64,000 nt of DNA from Bradyrhizobium sp. ISRA464 (GCF_029910095.1 NZ_CP094526.1:3906001-3970000), one strand, 5' to 3'. Positions 38,124 through 50,330 are shown, counted from the stretch's first letter. Notes: a model not told the origin generated them from the sequence alone. A program made the numbers and translations.

Positions 38124-39545
38124 TTACGCCGCCTGATCGGCGAGGCGGGCAAGGCACTCCTGACGGCCCAGGACGGCCAGAACGTCGAATATGCCCGGTG
38201 ACGTTGTACGGCCCGTCAGCGCCACTCGCAGCGGCTGGGCGACGGCACCGAGTTTCAGATTGTTCTGCTCGGCGAAATTCCGCATGGCGGTCTCGGTCGT
38301 CTGCGCCGTCCAGTCGTTCACCGCTTCCAGCGCCGCGCGCAGCCGGCCGATCAACGCCCGTGTTTCCGGCGTCAGTAGCGCGGCCGCTTTCGGTTCGATC
38401 GCGAGCGGGCGATCGGCGAAGATGAAGTAGGCGCCGCTGATCAGTTCGATCAGCGTCTTGGCGCGCTCCTTCAGGCTCGGCATCGCACGCAACAATTGCG
38501 CGCGCGTGGTGTCGTTGAGCTTGGCCTTCAGCGCGGCTCCTTCGGGCACGTAGTCCAGCACGCTCTCGAACTGGGTCACGAGGGATTGGTCGTCGCTGTG
38601 GCGGATATAGTGGCCGTTGAGATTCTCGAGCTTGGCGAAGTCGAACCGCGCGGCGGAACGGCCGATGCCGGAAAGGTCAAACGCGTCGATCATCTCCTGG
38701 GTCGAGAAGATCTCCTGATCGCCGTGGCTCCAGCCGAGCCGGACCAGATAGTTGCGCAACGCGGTGGGCAGATAGCCCATGGCACGATAGGCGTCGACAC
38801 CGAGCGCACCGTGGCGCTTCGAGAGTTTCGAGCCGTCGGGACCGTGGATCAGCGGAATATGGGACATGCTCGGGATGTTCCATTCGAGCGCGTCGTAGAT
38901 CTGCTTCTGGCGCGCGGCATTGATCAGGTGATCGTCGCCGCGGATCACGTGGGTGACACCCATGTCGTGGTCGTCAACCACGACCGCAAGCATGTAGGTC
39001 GGGGTGCCGTCGCCGCGCAGCAGCACGAGGTCATCGAGGTTTTCATTCTGCCAGACCACGCGGCCCTGCACCTGGTCCTCGATCACGGTCTCGCCGGTCT
39101 GCGGCGCCTTCAGGCGGATGGTCGGCTTGATGTCTGCCGGCGCCGTGGCGGGATCACGGTCGCGCCACATGCCGTCATAGAGGCGGGTGCGGCCCTCGGC
39201 GCGCGCCTTCTCGCGCATCGCGGCCAGCTCCTCCGGGGTGGCGTAGCAGCGATAGGCCCGGCCCGAGGCAAGCAGGCTCTCGGCGACCTCGCGGTGGCGG
39301 GCGGCGCGGCTGAACTGGTAGATGACGTCGCCGTCCCAATCGAGCCCGAGCCACTTCAGGCCGTCCAGGATGGCGTCGATCGCCTCCTTGGTCGAGCGTT
39401 CGCGATCAGTGTCCTCGATTCGGAGCAGCATCTTGCCGCCGCGCTTCTTGGCATAGAGCCAGTTGAACAGCGCGGTGCGGGCACCCCCGATGTGGAGGAA
39501 GCCGGTGGGCGAGGGGGCGAAGCGGGTAACAACGGATTCGGTCAT
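38124..39545 (-). CDS. gltX: glutamate--tRNA ligase
   Basis: 473 residues, class I synthetase. HIGH motif is FLHIGGART and the KMSKS motif is GSKLSKRHG. The C-terminal anticodon-binding part is helical as in bacterial enzymes. Divergent from glnS, with about 150 nt shared promoter space. The start at 39545 removes an unlikely proline-rich extension. Confidence 0.95.
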   Translation of the reverse strand: MTESVVTRFAPSPTGFLHIGGARTALFNWLYAKKRGGKMLLRIEDTDRERSTKEAIDAILDGLKWLGLDWDGDVIYQFSRAARHREVAESLLASGRAYRCYATPEELAAMREKARAEGRTRLYDGMWRDRDPATAPADIKPTIRLKAPQTGETVIEDQVQGRVVWQNENLDDLVLLRGDGTPTYMLAVVVDDHDMGVTHVIRGDDHLINAARQKQIYDALEWNIPSMSHIPLIHGPDGSKLSKRHGALGVDAYRAMGYLPTALRNYLVRLGWSHGDQEIFSTQEMIDAFDLSGIGRSAARFDFAKLENLNGHYIRHSDDQSLVTQFESVLDYVPEGAALKAKLNDTTRAQLLRAMPSLKERAKTLIELISGAYFIFADRPLAIEPKAAALLTPETRALIGRLRAALEAVNDWTAQTTETAMRNFAEQNNLKLGAVAQPLRVALTGRTTSPGIFDVLAVLGRQECLARLADQAA

Positions 39546-39699
39546 GGTCGGACGAGGCGTATGCGTGAACGGCGGTGGTGTATAGCAGGAACCGGACATA
39601 ACTAAAGCCTAGGTTGGGCCTCCGGCCGCCCAAACCAGGCTTGGCCCGGCGGCGCGAATTTGGCAGAAGGTCCGCCAGACTCCTCCAGGGAACCCATAG

Positions 39700-41382
<1,683 letters not shown>

Positions 41383-41507
41383 GCCTTTCAGCCTCGCGTC
41401 TCGACAGGCGCCGGTGCTCCGATCCGCAGGAACTGCCGCTTCGTTCCGCTAGCGCGTGATGAGATTAGGTTGAGCTGGAGCGGCGGCAACGGAGGGTCAC
41501 CTCTCCC

Positions 41508-41672
41508 TTGGGAGAGGCATAGGCCGCCTTCGGCGGCCGTCCTTAAGAGAACGCCGAAGCGCGGCTTCGGCTATGGCCTAGCGCCGGGTGAGGGGTTACG
41601 GTCTCTCGCTAGAGCCACGGCCCCTCACCCGATTTGCTGCGCAAATCGACCTCTCCCCGTCGGGGAGAGGTG
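41508..41672. repeat. intergenic palindromic repeat
   Basis: About 165 nt bounded by TCACCTCTCCC and GGGAGAGGTGA, with inner hairpins GGCCGCC-TTC-GGCGGCC (41532-41548), CGAAGC-GCG-GCTTCG and ATTTGC-TGC-GCAAAT. This is a dispersed intergenic repeat type common in bradyrhizobia. No coding frame is evident. The rest of 41383-41720 shows nothing I can name. Confidence 0.65.
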
Positions 41673-41720
41673 AAGCGAATGCGTGGCCGAACCGATTCGA
41701 TCCAAACTCATCTTGCTCTA

Positions 41721-42026
41721 GTCGGCTGACTGCGGCTTCCGCTGGCCTTGCGGCTCGGCAGGGATCGCAAGCGAGATGGCGGAGCAGGGCACGACGCCGG
41801 GCGGCAAGCGCGGCTAGGCGAGAACGTGGCCGCCGCGCGCGGCCGTCCCGACCGGGTGGTTACATCCCGGCGCGTCAGCATCTGGCGGCCTTCGTCGAGA
41901 CATTGCGTCAATCGGCCCGTGCCGAGGCCGGCGCCGGGCGGCTGTTGTCCTGGGTGCCGGTAGCGTTCGGCACCGGCGTCGCGTTCTATTTCGCGGCCGA
42001 GCACGAGCCGGTGCTGCCGGCCGCCG
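41721..42026 (+). pseudogene. duplicate of the comEC 5' end, decayed
   Basis: Aligns with 44089-44394, roughly nine bases in ten by eye, starting at GTCGGCTGAC and including GAGATGGCGGAGCAGGGCAC around the start codon. The copy has a TAG in the GGCGGCAAGCGCGGC-TAG stretch and a frame change after it. It ends at the stop codon of the glutamine synthetase gene. It is a direct repeat of the real comEC start 2.4 kb downstream. Confidence 0.85.
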
Positions 42027-43457
42027 CTAGATATCGTAATACAAATGGAATTCGTAGGGATGAGGTCGCAATCTGATGGGATCGACCTCCTTCTTCCGTT
42101 TGTAGTCGAGCCAGGTTTCGATCACGTCCGCGGTGAAGACATCGCTCCGCAGCAGGAACGCGTGATCCCGTTCGAGCGCATCCAGCGCCTGGTCCAGTGA
42201 CCCCGGCGTCGACTTCACCTCCTTGGCCTCGGCGGGTGGCAGGTCGTAGAGGTTCTTGTCGATTGGGCTGCCCGGGTCGATCTTGTTGTGGATGCCGTCG
42301 AGGCCTGCCATCAGCATCGCGGCAAAGGCCAGATAGGGATTGCAGGAGGGATCCGGCGAGCGAAATTCGACGCGCTTGGCCTTCGGGTTCGGTGAATACA
42401 TCGGAATGCGGCAGCAGGCCGATCGGTTGCGTTGGGAATAGACCAGGTTGATCGGAGCCTCATAGCCCGGCACCAGACGTCGATAGGAGTTGGTGGTTGG
42501 GGCGCAAAGCCCACACAATGCCCAGGCATGGGTTAACAGGCCGCCGATATAGTGGCGGGCGAGCTGGCTCAGTTCGGCATAGTCGCCCCTGTCGTAGAAC
42601 AGGTTGGTCTCGCCCTTCCACAGCGACTGATGAACATGCATTCCGGATGCGTTGTCCTCGAACAGCGGCTTTGGCATGAATGTCGCGGTCATGCCGTTCC
42701 GGCGGGCAGTGTTCTTCACCACGTATTTGTAGATCATCAGACTGTCCGCCATGCGCGTGAGCGTGGCGAAGCTCATGTCGATTTCGTTCTGCCCGCCGGT
42801 CGCGACTTCATGGTGATGGGCTTCGATCTGGATGCCCAGCTGCTCCATGGTCAACACCATTTCGGTGCGGAGTGCCTGCATGCTGTCGGTGGGGGGAACC
42901 GGAAAGTATCCCTCTTTCGGGCGCGGCTTGTGTCCCAGATTGGGCGCTTCCTCTGTGCCCGTGTTCCAGCTGCCTTCACTGGAATCGATTTCGTGGAAGG
43001 CGTAATTGATGCCCTGTGCGTAGCGCACGCTGTCGAACACAAAGAACTCCGCCTCCGGACCGAAGTAGCTGGTATCGGCGTGGCCCGTGGCCTTCAGGTG
43101 GGTTTCGGCCTTCTGGGCGATATAGCGGGCGTCGCGGCTATAGGATTGACCGGTTACGGGGTCGCGGATGTTGCAGATCAAGACCAGGGTGGATGCAGGG
43201 GAATACGGGTCGAGGAAAGCCGTGGTCGGGTCCGGGACGACCAGCATGTCGCTTTCCTGGATTTCCTGAAAGCCGCGGATTGATGAGCCGTCGAATCCAA
43301 TCCCTTCGCTGAGGGCGTCGAAGCTCGCCGCGCTCGGCGGGACAGAAAAATGTTGCCACACCCCCGGCAAATCGGTGAATCGCAGATCGATCATCTGCAC
43401 TTTCTCGTCCGTGATCGCCTTCACGAGATCTTCGGCTGTCGCACACTTCGGAAACAT
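42027..43457 (-). CDS. glnA: type I glutamine synthetase
   Basis: 476-residue ammonia-assimilating enzyme. Motifs: [34 protein letters not shown], the ATP loop [16 protein letters not shown], and [10 protein letters not shown] with the Tyr that GlnE adenylylates. Length and this Tyr place it in the GSI-beta class. AGGAG precedes the start at 43457. No glnB neighbour is present, and it lies between two copies of the comEC start, so it may be a second, inserted copy rather than the main glnA. No convincing sigma54 promoter was seen. Confidence 0.92.
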   Translation of the reverse strand: MFPKCATAEDLVKAITDEKVQMIDLRFTDLPGVWQHFSVPPSAASFDALSEGIGFDGSSIRGFQEIQESDMLVVPDPTTAFLDPYSPASTLVLICNIRDPVTGQSYSRDARYIAQKAETHLKATGHADTSYFGPEAEFFVFDSVRYAQGINYAFHEIDSSEGSWNTGTEEAPNLGHKPRPKEGYFPVPPTDSMQALRTEMVLTMEQLGIQIEAHHHEVATGGQNEIDMSFATLTRMADSLMIYKYVVKNTARRNGMTATFMPKPLFEDNASGMHVHQSLWKGETNLFYDRGDYAELSQLARHYIGGLLTHAWALCGLCAPTTNSYRRLVPGYEAPINLVYSQRNRSACCRIPMYSPNPKAKRVEFRSPDPSCNPYLAFAAMLMAGLDGIHNKIDPGSPIDKNLYDLPPAEAKEVKSTPGSLDQALDALERDHAFLLRSDVFTADVIETWLDYKRKKEVDPIRLRPHPYEFHLYYDI

Positions 43458-43571
43458 GGCTTCAACTCCTGTCATGGAGAGCCGCGTCGTTGAGATTGTG
43501 CTGTCGTTCAGCCGTCACAAGGCGGCTTGAGACGGATCCTGCTCCACGTTTTGCGCCGCGCGCTGGCAGCC

Positions 43572-43754
43572 TCAGCTTTGGTGCGGCCCGCGCATCAACT
43601 TCATGGCGTCTTCGATATGCCGCCATGTTCTGGCCAGCTCGGCCTCGCCTTTTGCTTCGAGCTCGATGGCGTTCTGGGCCGCTTCCGCAATGGCCTTGGC
43701 GCCATGTGCCTCGAGCAACTGCCGCGCATAGTTGTGGATTTCGATTTCTCGCAT
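43572..43754 (-). CDS. small conserved-type hypothetical protein
   Basis: 60 residues, MREIEIHNYARQLLEAHG then an Ala/Glu-rich amphipathic helix and RTWRHIEDAMKLM. Soluble and helical. GAGGAG lies 9 nt before the ATG at 43754. Lies 114 nt upstream of glnA on the same strand and may be co-transcribed with it. No family recognised. Confidence 0.6.
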   Translation of the reverse strand: MREIEIHNYARQLLEAHGAKAIAEAAQNAIELEAKGEAELARTWRHIEDAMKLMRGPHQS

Positions 43755-44088
43755 GGCGTCATACTCCTCTCGTCCTGAGCGCAACCGTGAGCACCGGTCG
43801 GACCGCGAACCGCAGACGTTGACACCTCATCAAGCGCAGACAGTGTGCATCTTGCTGCAGCGCGATTGCAAGAGCGCTCTCCGGGCTGAAGGCCGCCAGC
43901 AGGTCGTCGGCTTACGGATCGGCAGCGGCAGGACAACGCAGGTCGGACAGATGTTTTTCTTTCGCTGCTGCCACACCTTATCTCGCGAAGAAGGAGGTGA
44001 GGATTACGCGCATCATGGGGCAGTCGCGGGCGGCCGTTGGATCCTGGTGGCCGGCCTGGTCTGTCCGTATTCTGCATTCGTTCCGCTA
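43755..44088. other. intergenic region before comEC
   Basis: No recognised gene. It holds a perfect ten-base anti-SD match AAGGAGGTGA at 43991-44000, followed by an ATG at 44015 that opens a 24-codon frame ending at the repeat boundary. It is likely the cut-off start of another gene, or chance. Confidence 0.35.
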
Positions 44089-44143
44089 GTCGGCTGACCG
44101 CGGCTTCCGCTAGCCTTGCGTCCCGGCAGGGATCGCAAGCGAG

Positions 44144-46432
44144 ATGGCGGAGCAGGGCACGACGCCGGGCGGCAAACGCGGCTACGCGGGGACGTGGCCG
44201 CCGCGCGCGGCCGTCCCGACCGGCGGTTACATCCCGGTGCGCTTCAGCATCTGGCCGCCTTTCGTCGGGACATTGCGGCAGTGGGCCCGCGCCGAGGCCG
44301 GCGCCGGGCGGCTGTTGCCCTGGGTGCCTGTGGCGTTCGGCACCGGCATCGCGCTGTATTTCTCGGCCGAACACGAGCCGGTGCTGTGGGTCGCGGCGTC
44401 GGTCGCGATCGCACTGTGTGCTCTGGCGTTCCTGCTGCGGCGACAGCGGCTGTTTCCCGCGATCGTGATGGTGGCGGCGGTGGCTGCGGGCTTTGCCACC
44501 GCGACGTGGAGGACGGCGCACGTCGCGCACACCGTGCTGGCCCGGCCGATGTTCTCGGTAGCGCTGACCGGCTTCGTCGAGACCCGCGACATCCGCGAGA
44601 AGACCGACCGTTTCGTGCTGCGCGTCGTCTCGATGGAGAGCCCGCGCGACGCGACCAGGCTCGATCGCGTGCGGCTCTCGGTCAAGAAGGGCACCGCGCC
44701 CGAAGTCGGCAGCTTCGTCGCGTTGAAGGCGCGGCTGCTGCCGCCGCTCGGGCCGCAGCGCCCGGGCTCCTATGATTTCGGCCGTGACCTCTATTTCCAG
44801 GGCATCGGCGCCTCCGGCTTCGTGATGGGCGCCGTCAAGACGACGGAGCCGCCGGCGAGCGGCGGGTTCGCGCTGCGGTACGCCGCCTTCATGCAGGGCC
44901 TGCGCGACGCCATCGATGCGCGGATCCGCACCACGCTCGACGGCGACCAGCGCGCGATCGCGACTGCGCTGCTCACCGGCCGGCGCGATGCGATCACGAC
45001 GCCGGTCAACGATGCGATGTTCATCTCGGGGCTTGGCCACCTGCTGTCGATCTCCGGCTACCACATGGCCGTCGTCGCGGGCGTGGTGTTCTTCGCGGTG
45101 CGTGCGCTGCTCGCGCTGTTCCCGGCGCTGACGGCGGGGGATCCGATCAAGAAATGGGCGGCCGCCGCAGCCCTCGTCGCCGCCGCCTTCTATCTCATGC
45201 TGTCGGGGGCCGAGGTTGCGACCCAGCGATCCTTTTTCATGACGGCGGTGGTGCTGATCGCTGTGATCGTCGATCGCCGCGCGATCACGTTCCGCACGCT
45301 GGCGGTGGCTGCGCTGATCGTGCTCGTGATCGCGCCGGAAGCGCTGGTGCATCCGAGCTTCCAGATGTCGTTCGCGGCTACCCTCGGGCTGGTGGCGCTG
45401 GTGCAGATCGGGATGCCGAGCCTGTTGGCCTCGCCTGATCACTCGGTGACGGCGCGGGTGGCGCTGTGGGGCGGGCGCGAGATCGCCATGCTGGTGTTGG
45501 CCTCGCTGGTGGCGGGGCTCGCCACGACGCCCTACGCCGCGTTCCACTTCCACCGCGTCACGCCCTACGGGCTGCTCGCCAATCTCGCGGCGATGCCGGT
45601 GGTGTCGGCGGTGGTGATGCCGGCGGGCCTGCTGGGGCTCGCCGCGATGCCGTTCGGGTTCGACGGCGTGTTCTGGGCGATCATGGGCGTTGGCATCGAC
45701 TGGATGATCGTGGTGACGCAATGGGTCGCCGCCCCGCCGGGCGCGGTCGGGCGCATGGCGGCGTTCGGCACCGGGCCGCTGATCGTGGCGAGCGCCGGCC
45801 TCGTCCTGCTCGGGTTGTTGCGCACGCCGTTGCGCTGGTCGGGCGCGGCGCTGCTTGCGGTGGCGCTGATCTGGGCGGTGCGGGTGCCGCAGTCGGACGT
45901 GCTGGTCGCGGCCGACGGCCGCAATGTGGCGGTCCGCGGCGGCGACGGGCGGCTGCATCTGATGCGGAGCGGCAAGGACGCCTTCCTGATCAAGGAGTGG
46001 CTGGCGGCGGACGCCGACGCGCGGACGGCGGCCGACGCCTCGCTCGCGGACGGCGTCTCCTGCGACGAGAACGGCTGCGTGACCCAGGGCGCGGGCGGCA
46101 TGCTCGTTTCGCTGGCGATGCGGCCCGCGGCGCTGGCCGACGATTGCGAGCGTGCGGCGCTGATCGTGACGGCACGGCCGGCGCCGCAGGGCTGCGCGGC
46201 CTCGGTGATCGATGCCGAACGGCTGCGGCGGCGCCACGGCGCGCTGGTGCTGCGCCGCACCCGCGATGGCTTTGCCGTCGATGCGGTCAGGCCCGGCGGG
46301 ATCGACCGGCCATGGACGCCGGCGGTTCCCGGCGACACCGAGAGCGAGACCGCGCTGCGCCTGCCCGGCCGCGCGCCGCGCCCGGCGGTGGATGCGACCC
46401 CGGCGGAGGCCGATCTGCAGGGCGACGATTAG
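44144..46432 (+). CDS. comEC: ComEC/Rec2 family DNA-uptake channel protein
   Basis: 762 residues. A few N-terminal spans, the DUF4131 domain (about residues 60-190), and the Competence domain with SGLGHLLSISGYHMAVVAG and the GAEVATQRSF stretch. The C-terminal tail (about 590-762) is a periplasmic domain that lacks a clear HxHxDH metallo-beta-lactamase motif. In competent bacteria ComEC carries single-stranded DNA across the inner membrane. No other competence gene is in the window. Its stop overlaps the stop of the opposing gene by four bases. Confidence 0.9.
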   Translation: MAEQGTTPGGKRGYAGTWPPRAAVPTGGYIPVRFSIWPPFVGTLRQWARAEAGAGRLLPWVPVAFGTGIALYFSAEHEPVLWVAASVAIALCALAFLLRRQRLFPAIVMVAAVAAGFATATWRTAHVAHTVLARPMFSVALTGFVETRDIREKTDRFVLRVVSMESPRDATRLDRVRLSVKKGTAPEVGSFVALKARLLPPLGPQRPGSYDFGRDLYFQGIGASGFVMGAVKTTEPPASGGFALRYAAFMQGLRDAIDARIRTTLDGDQRAIATALLTGRRDAITTPVNDAMFISGLGHLLSISGYHMAVVAGVVFFAVRALLALFPALTAGDPIKKWAAAAALVAAAFYLMLSGAEVATQRSFFMTAVVLIAVIVDRRAITFRTLAVAALIVLVIAPEALVHPSFQMSFAATLGLVALVQIGMPSLLASPDHSVTARVALWGGREIAMLVLASLVAGLATTPYAAFHFHRVTPYGLLANLAAMPVVSAVVMPAGLLGLAAMPFGFDGVFWAIMGVGIDWMIVVTQWVAAPPGAVGRMAAFGTGPLIVASAGLVLLGLLRTPLRWSGAALLAVALIWAVRVPQSDVLVAADGRNVAVRGGDGRLHLMRSGKDAFLIKEWLAADADARTAADASLADGVSCDENGCVTQGAGGMLVSLAMRPAALADDCERAALIVTARPAPQGCAASVIDAERLRRRHGALVLRRTRDGFAVDAVRPGGIDRPWTPAVPGDTESETALRLPGRAPRPAVDATPAEADLQGDD

Positions 46433-46692
46433 TGCTGATCGGGGAGGGGATGGGTCGGCAGGTCAAAGGCGCCGAGGTGATACTCGTCCGAGTCAGGATC
46501 GGCGTCGGGCTTCTTGACTAGGGTAAACGTCGCTTCGGGGAATTGCTGCCAGACCTTCAGGTCGTCAGCCGTCACGGTCAGCCAGCCGAACCGGAACATG
46601 TAGCGGCCCGGCTCCGTGACGCGTCCAGCCTTTTGCCATGTGACCTTGTCGACCACCGAGCACGTCCTTGTCCGTGAGCGATGATGCGCCAA
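46429..46692 (-). CDS. hypothetical protein
   Basis: Up to 87 residues; the part from GRYMFRFGWLTVTADDLKVW through TFTLVKKPD looks like a conserved small domain. The true start is probably one of two GTG codons near 46653-46656, because the first dozen residues (HHRSRTRTCS) look non-coding. Function unknown. Converges with comEC. Confidence 0.5.
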   Translation of the reverse strand: MAHHRSRTRTCSVVDKVTWQKAGRVTEPGRYMFRFGWLTVTADDLKVWQQFPEATFTLVKKPDADPDSDEYHLGAFDLPTHPLPDQH

Positions 46693-46806
46693 GGCGCCGT
46701 CCGACGCAAATCCCCAGACGCGCCCCGGAACCCGAAGTCCGGGGTCGCTCGAAATCGGTTAGGTCACATGCCGCAGGTCCAAACTCATCCTGCGGCCATG
46801 ATGCGC

Positions 46807-47235
46807 TCAACCCAAAAACAGCGACGCGAATGCAGAGGGCCGCCGCTCGACCACCTTCGGCTTCTCGACGACAGGCGGGTGAAGAGCGGGTAGCTGCAGT
46901 ACGGTGACGTGCTGTCCTTCGACGAGCTGGGTCACCAGCACATGGCTGCCGTCGGGGAATTCGACCGCATCATGATGGCGATCGGGAACGTCGGGCTCGA
47001 CTTCGTTGAACACGCCGACGCGGAAGCCGATCGTCTTGGTCCAGATCCAGCGGCTGTCGTAGCGCACGTTCTCGACGAACGCGAGCTCGGTGCCGGGAAG
47101 CATGCAGACCGCGACATTTGGATCGCTCTCCGAAGCAAAGCCGCGGGTTGACGTGCCGCGGAATGTCGTGGTGATCAGCGTCTCTCCGACAACGGCGGGG
47201 CGCGATGCCACGGCGTGCAGACTATAGTCACACAT
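46807..47235 (-). CDS. conserved hypothetical protein
   Basis: 142 residues beginning MCDYSLHAVASRPAVVGE, then FRGTSTRGFA and MLPGTELAFVENVRY, ending in a Pro/Lys-rich tail. I recall this opening from uncharacterised bradyrhizobial proteins but know no function. GAGGAG lies 8 nt before the start at 47235. From 47236 to 47534 I see no gene. Confidence 0.65.
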   Translation of the reverse strand: MCDYSLHAVASRPAVVGETLITTTFRGTSTRGFASESDPNVAVCMLPGTELAFVENVRYDSRWIWTKTIGFRVGVFNEVEPDVPDRHHDAVEFPDGSHVLVTQLVEGQHVTVLQLPALHPPVVEKPKVVERRPSAFASLFLG

Positions 47236-47534
47236 CGGATGGCTCCTCATTTCGAGATAGCGACCCGTGCCTCTCCTGAGGCGCAGGCCTCTACCAGAGT
47301 GGACGACAGCAAACGAGGTTCTTCCCGTTTCTGGGCGATTGTACGACTGGCTGCGGAAGGCTCCGATCACAAACGCGCTACAGCGTTCCGGTGGTATCGG
47401 GACGCGCCGGAGGCCCTCGCGCAGCGCAGTCTATAGGCAACGGCGTTGCGCGTCGCTCGTTCCCTCACAACATGTGTTCAACTGCACGAAGGCACGCCGC
47501 GCTGCACGCGGTCGCGGCTGGACATGCGACGCGG

Positions 47535-48239
47535 TCAGTATTTGCGATAGAGCCCGATCAGCTTGCCCTGGATCCGTACGCGGTTTGGCGGCAGGATGCG
47601 CACTTCATAGGCGGTATTGGCAGGCTCGAGCGCGATCGACGCGCCGCGGCGGCGGAAGCGCTTCAGCGTCGCTTCCTCCTCGTCGATCAGCGCCACCACG
47701 ATGTCGCCGGTGTTGGCGGTGTCGTTGCGCTGGATCAGCGCCATGTCGCCGTCGAGGATGCCGGCGTCGACCATGGAGTCGCCGCGCACCTCCAGCGCAT
47801 AATGTTCGCCGGCGCCGAGCATGTCCGGCGGCACGCTGATGGTGTGGCTGCGGGTCTGCAGCGCCTCGATCGGCGTACCGGCCGCGATCCGGCCCATGAC
47901 AGGGACGGCGACCGGCCGGTTGCCGTCATCCTCGGCGATCTGCGGCGTGCTGGAGCGCTTGCCGAGCGTGCCCTCGATAACACTGGGGGTGAAGCCGCGG
48001 CGGCCGTTGCCGCCGCCGGCCGAGAGTTCGGGAAGCTTGATCACCTCGATGGCGCGGGCGCGGTTCGGCAGGCGGCGGATGAAGCCGCGCTCCTCCAGTG
48101 CTGTAATGAGGCGGTGGATACCGGACTTCGAGCGCAGGTCGAGCGCATCCTTCATCTCGTCGAAAGAGGGCGGGACGCCGGCCTCCTTCAGACGTTCATT
48201 GATGAAACGCAGAAGTTCGTACTGTTTGCGCGTGAGCAT
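47535..48239 (-). CDS. lexA: SOS repressor LexA
   Basis: 234 residues. N-terminal winged helix ([33 protein letters not shown]), self-cleavage site Ala-Gly in RIAAGTP, nucleophile Ser in VRGDSMVD and general base Lys in EATLKRF. It should repress itself through the box at 48387 and the peptide/dnaE promoter at 16293. Confidence 0.97.
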   Translation of the reverse strand: MLTRKQYELLRFINERLKEAGVPPSFDEMKDALDLRSKSGIHRLITALEERGFIRRLPNRARAIEVIKLPELSAGGGNGRRGFTPSVIEGTLGKRSSTPQIAEDDGNRPVAVPVMGRIAAGTPIEALQTRSHTISVPPDMLGAGEHYALEVRGDSMVDAGILDGDMALIQRNDTANTGDIVVALIDEEEATLKRFRRRGASIALEPANTAYEVRILPPNRVRIQGKLIGLYRKY

Positions 48240-48386
48240 CTCGAGTATTCCCCCGGTTGATAGCGTCGTTCGATTCCGAGACCTTCAGGGAGCCTGACCT
48301 CGGGAGCGCGAGACTTGCGACACTCCTCAGTGCGCTCCCATTTGTAGACACCAGTACTCGAAACAAATCATGAACGGACACTATAT

Positions 48387-48401
48387 GTTCGATATGTGTT
48401 C
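48387..48401 (-). promoter_or_regulatory. LexA box of lexA
   Basis: GTTC-GATATGT-GTTC, an exact alphaproteobacterial SOS site, about 150 nt upstream of the lexA start. A TATAGT-like -10 on the minus strand (48381-48386) adjoins it, so LexA would block its own promoter. Confidence 0.8.
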
Positions 48402-48463
48402 CGCAACCACTTAATTTCCGGTGAACGCAGCCGCTCGCGCCTGATCGGTGCGGTCGCAAAGCC

Positions 48464-49675
48464 TCACTCAGGCAGTGTCAGGATCTCGCACGCCTCGCCT
48501 TTGACGGCCGCCGGCGCGAACGGCGGACGGATCACAAGTGCCCGTGCCGCAGCAAGATTCCCCAACAGCGAGCTGTCCTGCTGGGTGACGGGTGTCGCGA
48601 TCAGCTTGCCGTCGTCGCGCTCTTCGAGCCGCGCACGGAGATAGTCCTCGCGCTGATCGTTGGCGGCGAGGTCACGGCCAAGCAGGGCGCTGTCGCGGAC
48701 ATGATGAATCACTTTTCGGCCGCTCAGGGCGCGAATCAACGGCACCAGAAACAGGAAGGCGCAGACATAGGACGACACCGGATTTCCGGGCAGGCCGATC
48801 ACCCGCATTGTTCCCAGCCGGCCATGCATCATCGGCTTGCCCGGCCGCATCGCGATCCGCCAGAACGCCATCCGGACGCCCTCCGCCTCCAGCGACTGCT
48901 TGACGAGATCATGATCGCCGACCGAGGCGCCGCCGGTGGTGATCAGGATGTCGGCGTCCGCCTCCCGCGCCTGGCGGATGCCGGCCGTGGTGGCCGCCAC
49001 CGTATCGGCGGCGATGCCGAGGTCGACGGTCTCCGCGCCCTCCGCGCGGGCCAGGGCCCGCAGCGCGTAGCCGTTGGAATAGACAATCTGGCCGGGGCCG
49101 GGGCGGGAGCCCGGCATCACCAGCTCGTCGCCGGTCGCCAGCACCGCGACCTTCGGACGGCGGCGCACGGCGAGTTCCGGATAGTTCATGGCCGCGGCGA
49201 GCGAGAGCGCGCGGTCGGAGAGGCGGCTGCCGGCCGCAAGCAGCACGTCGCCCGCGTGGAAGTCGACGCCAGCGGAGCGGATGTGCCGTCCCTTCGCGGC
49301 GGCCTCGGTGATCGTGATGTGGTCGCCGTCAGCCTTGGTGTCTTCCTGGATAATGACGGCGTCCGCGCCGTCAGGGATCACGCCGCCGGTGAAGATCCGC
49401 ACCGCTTCGCCCGCGCCGACCGTCCGCTCGAACGGGCGGCCGGCGGCGACTTCGCCAATCACCTTCAGCCTGGCCGACAGGTCGGACGCATCGGCCGCGC
49501 GCACCGCATAGCCGTCCATCGCCGACATGGCCTGCGGCGGCTGCGTGCGCCGCGCCGCGACGTCGCGCGCCAGCGTGCGGTGGTAGGCGGCATCGAGCGC
49601 GACCGTCTCCTCCGGCAGCGGTTCGGCGCCGGCGAGAATGGCTGACAGGGCATCGGCAACCGGCATCAGGGCCAC
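48464..49675 (-). CDS. moeA: molybdopterin molybdotransferase MoeA
   Basis: 403 residues. Inserts molybdate into adenylated molybdopterin. MSAMDGYAVRA near the N-terminus, IFTGGVIPDGADAVIIQED, ITTGGASVGDHD and GLPGNPVSSYV are family signatures. The start is a GTG at 49675 with GAGGAG 8 nt upstream; an ATG at 49666 is possible. It precedes lexA on the same strand but the SOS box lies between them. Confidence 0.95.
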   Translation of the reverse strand: MALMPVADALSAILAGAEPLPEETVALDAAYHRTLARDVAARRTQPPQAMSAMDGYAVRAADASDLSARLKVIGEVAAGRPFERTVGAGEAVRIFTGGVIPDGADAVIIQEDTKADGDHITITEAAAKGRHIRSAGVDFHAGDVLLAAGSRLSDRALSLAAAMNYPELAVRRRPKVAVLATGDELVMPGSRPGPGQIVYSNGYALRALARAEGAETVDLGIAADTVAATTAGIRQAREADADILITTGGASVGDHDLVKQSLEAEGVRMAFWRIAMRPGKPMMHGRLGTMRVIGLPGNPVSSYVCAFLFLVPLIRALSGRKVIHHVRDSALLGRDLAANDQREDYLRARLEERDDGKLIATPVTQQDSSLLGNLAAARALVIRPPFAPAAVKGEACEILTLPE

Positions 49676-49703
49676 GGGCAGGGCTCCTCAAATCCCAAGG
49701 TCT

Positions 49704-50330
49704 TCATATTCCAAGTGCGGTGAGTGCCCTTGCCACGTCATCCGTCGATGTCACATGGATGGCATGTAGGCCGCGCGCCCGCGCACCCTCGATATTGGCC
49801 GCTGTGTCGTCGAAGAACAGGATCCGTGACGCCGGCACGCCGATCGCTCTTACCACATGATCATAGGCCTCGGCGTCCGGTTTTCGAAGGCCGATCGCCG
49901 ACGACAGGAACACGTTGCGAAAATGCCTGAGCACATCGGCATAGGCGACCGAGAAATGCGCGATGTGGGCCGGGTTGGTGTTCGAGAAGGCATAGAGCGG
50001 CATCCGCTTCGCGGCTGTCGCCAGGAGCGGCGCGATACCCGGCATCTCGCCGGTGAAGATCGCGTTCCAGCCCTCGAGGAACTGCGCATCGGTGAGGTCG
50101 ATGCCGAGCGAGCGGCGCAGGTTCGCGAAGAACGCCGCGTCGTCGACCTTGCCGGTCTCGTGATGCTTGAAGCTGTCGTCGACGACGAAGCGCCGTGCGA
50201 GATCGGCAGGCGCGCAGCCGGCGTGTCCCGCCCAGTTCGCCATCACCCTGTCGAAGCTGATGTCGAGCACGACGCGGCCGATATCGAACAGCAGCACGTC
50301 GACGGAATTGGGGGAGAGTTGCGTGGTCAT
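49704..50330 (-). CDS. HAD-superfamily hydrolase, YihX-like
   Basis: 208 residues with the four HAD motifs: DVLLFDIGRVVLD (nucleophile Asp), YAFSNTN, RKPDAEAYD and ILFFDDTAANIEGA. The FDIG form of motif I and the helical cap point to the HAD-IA sugar-phosphate phosphatase group. Substrate unknown. It lies 28 nt upstream of moeA. Confidence 0.88.
   Translation of the reverse strand: MTTQLSPNSVDVLLFDIGRVVLDISFDRVMANWAGHAGCAPADLARRFVVDDSFKHHETGKVDDAAFFANLRRSLGIDLTDAQFLEGWNAIFTGEMPGIAPLLATAAKRMPLYAFSNTNPAHIAHFSVAYADVLRHFRNVFLSSAIGLRKPDAEAYDHVVRAIGVPASRILFFDDTAANIEGARARGLHAIHVTSTDDVARALTALGI

Noticed and set aside
41721..42026. A second functional comEC-like gene
   Set aside because: Only the first 300 bp are present, with an internal stop.
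43458..44088. Sigma54 promoter for the glutamine synthetase gene
   Set aside because: No TGGCAC-N5-TTGCA match found on the minus strand.
43601..46237. Long minus-strand open frame across comEC
   Set aside because: His/Arg-rich shadow of comEC; it also runs through the small hypothetical gene at 43572-43754.
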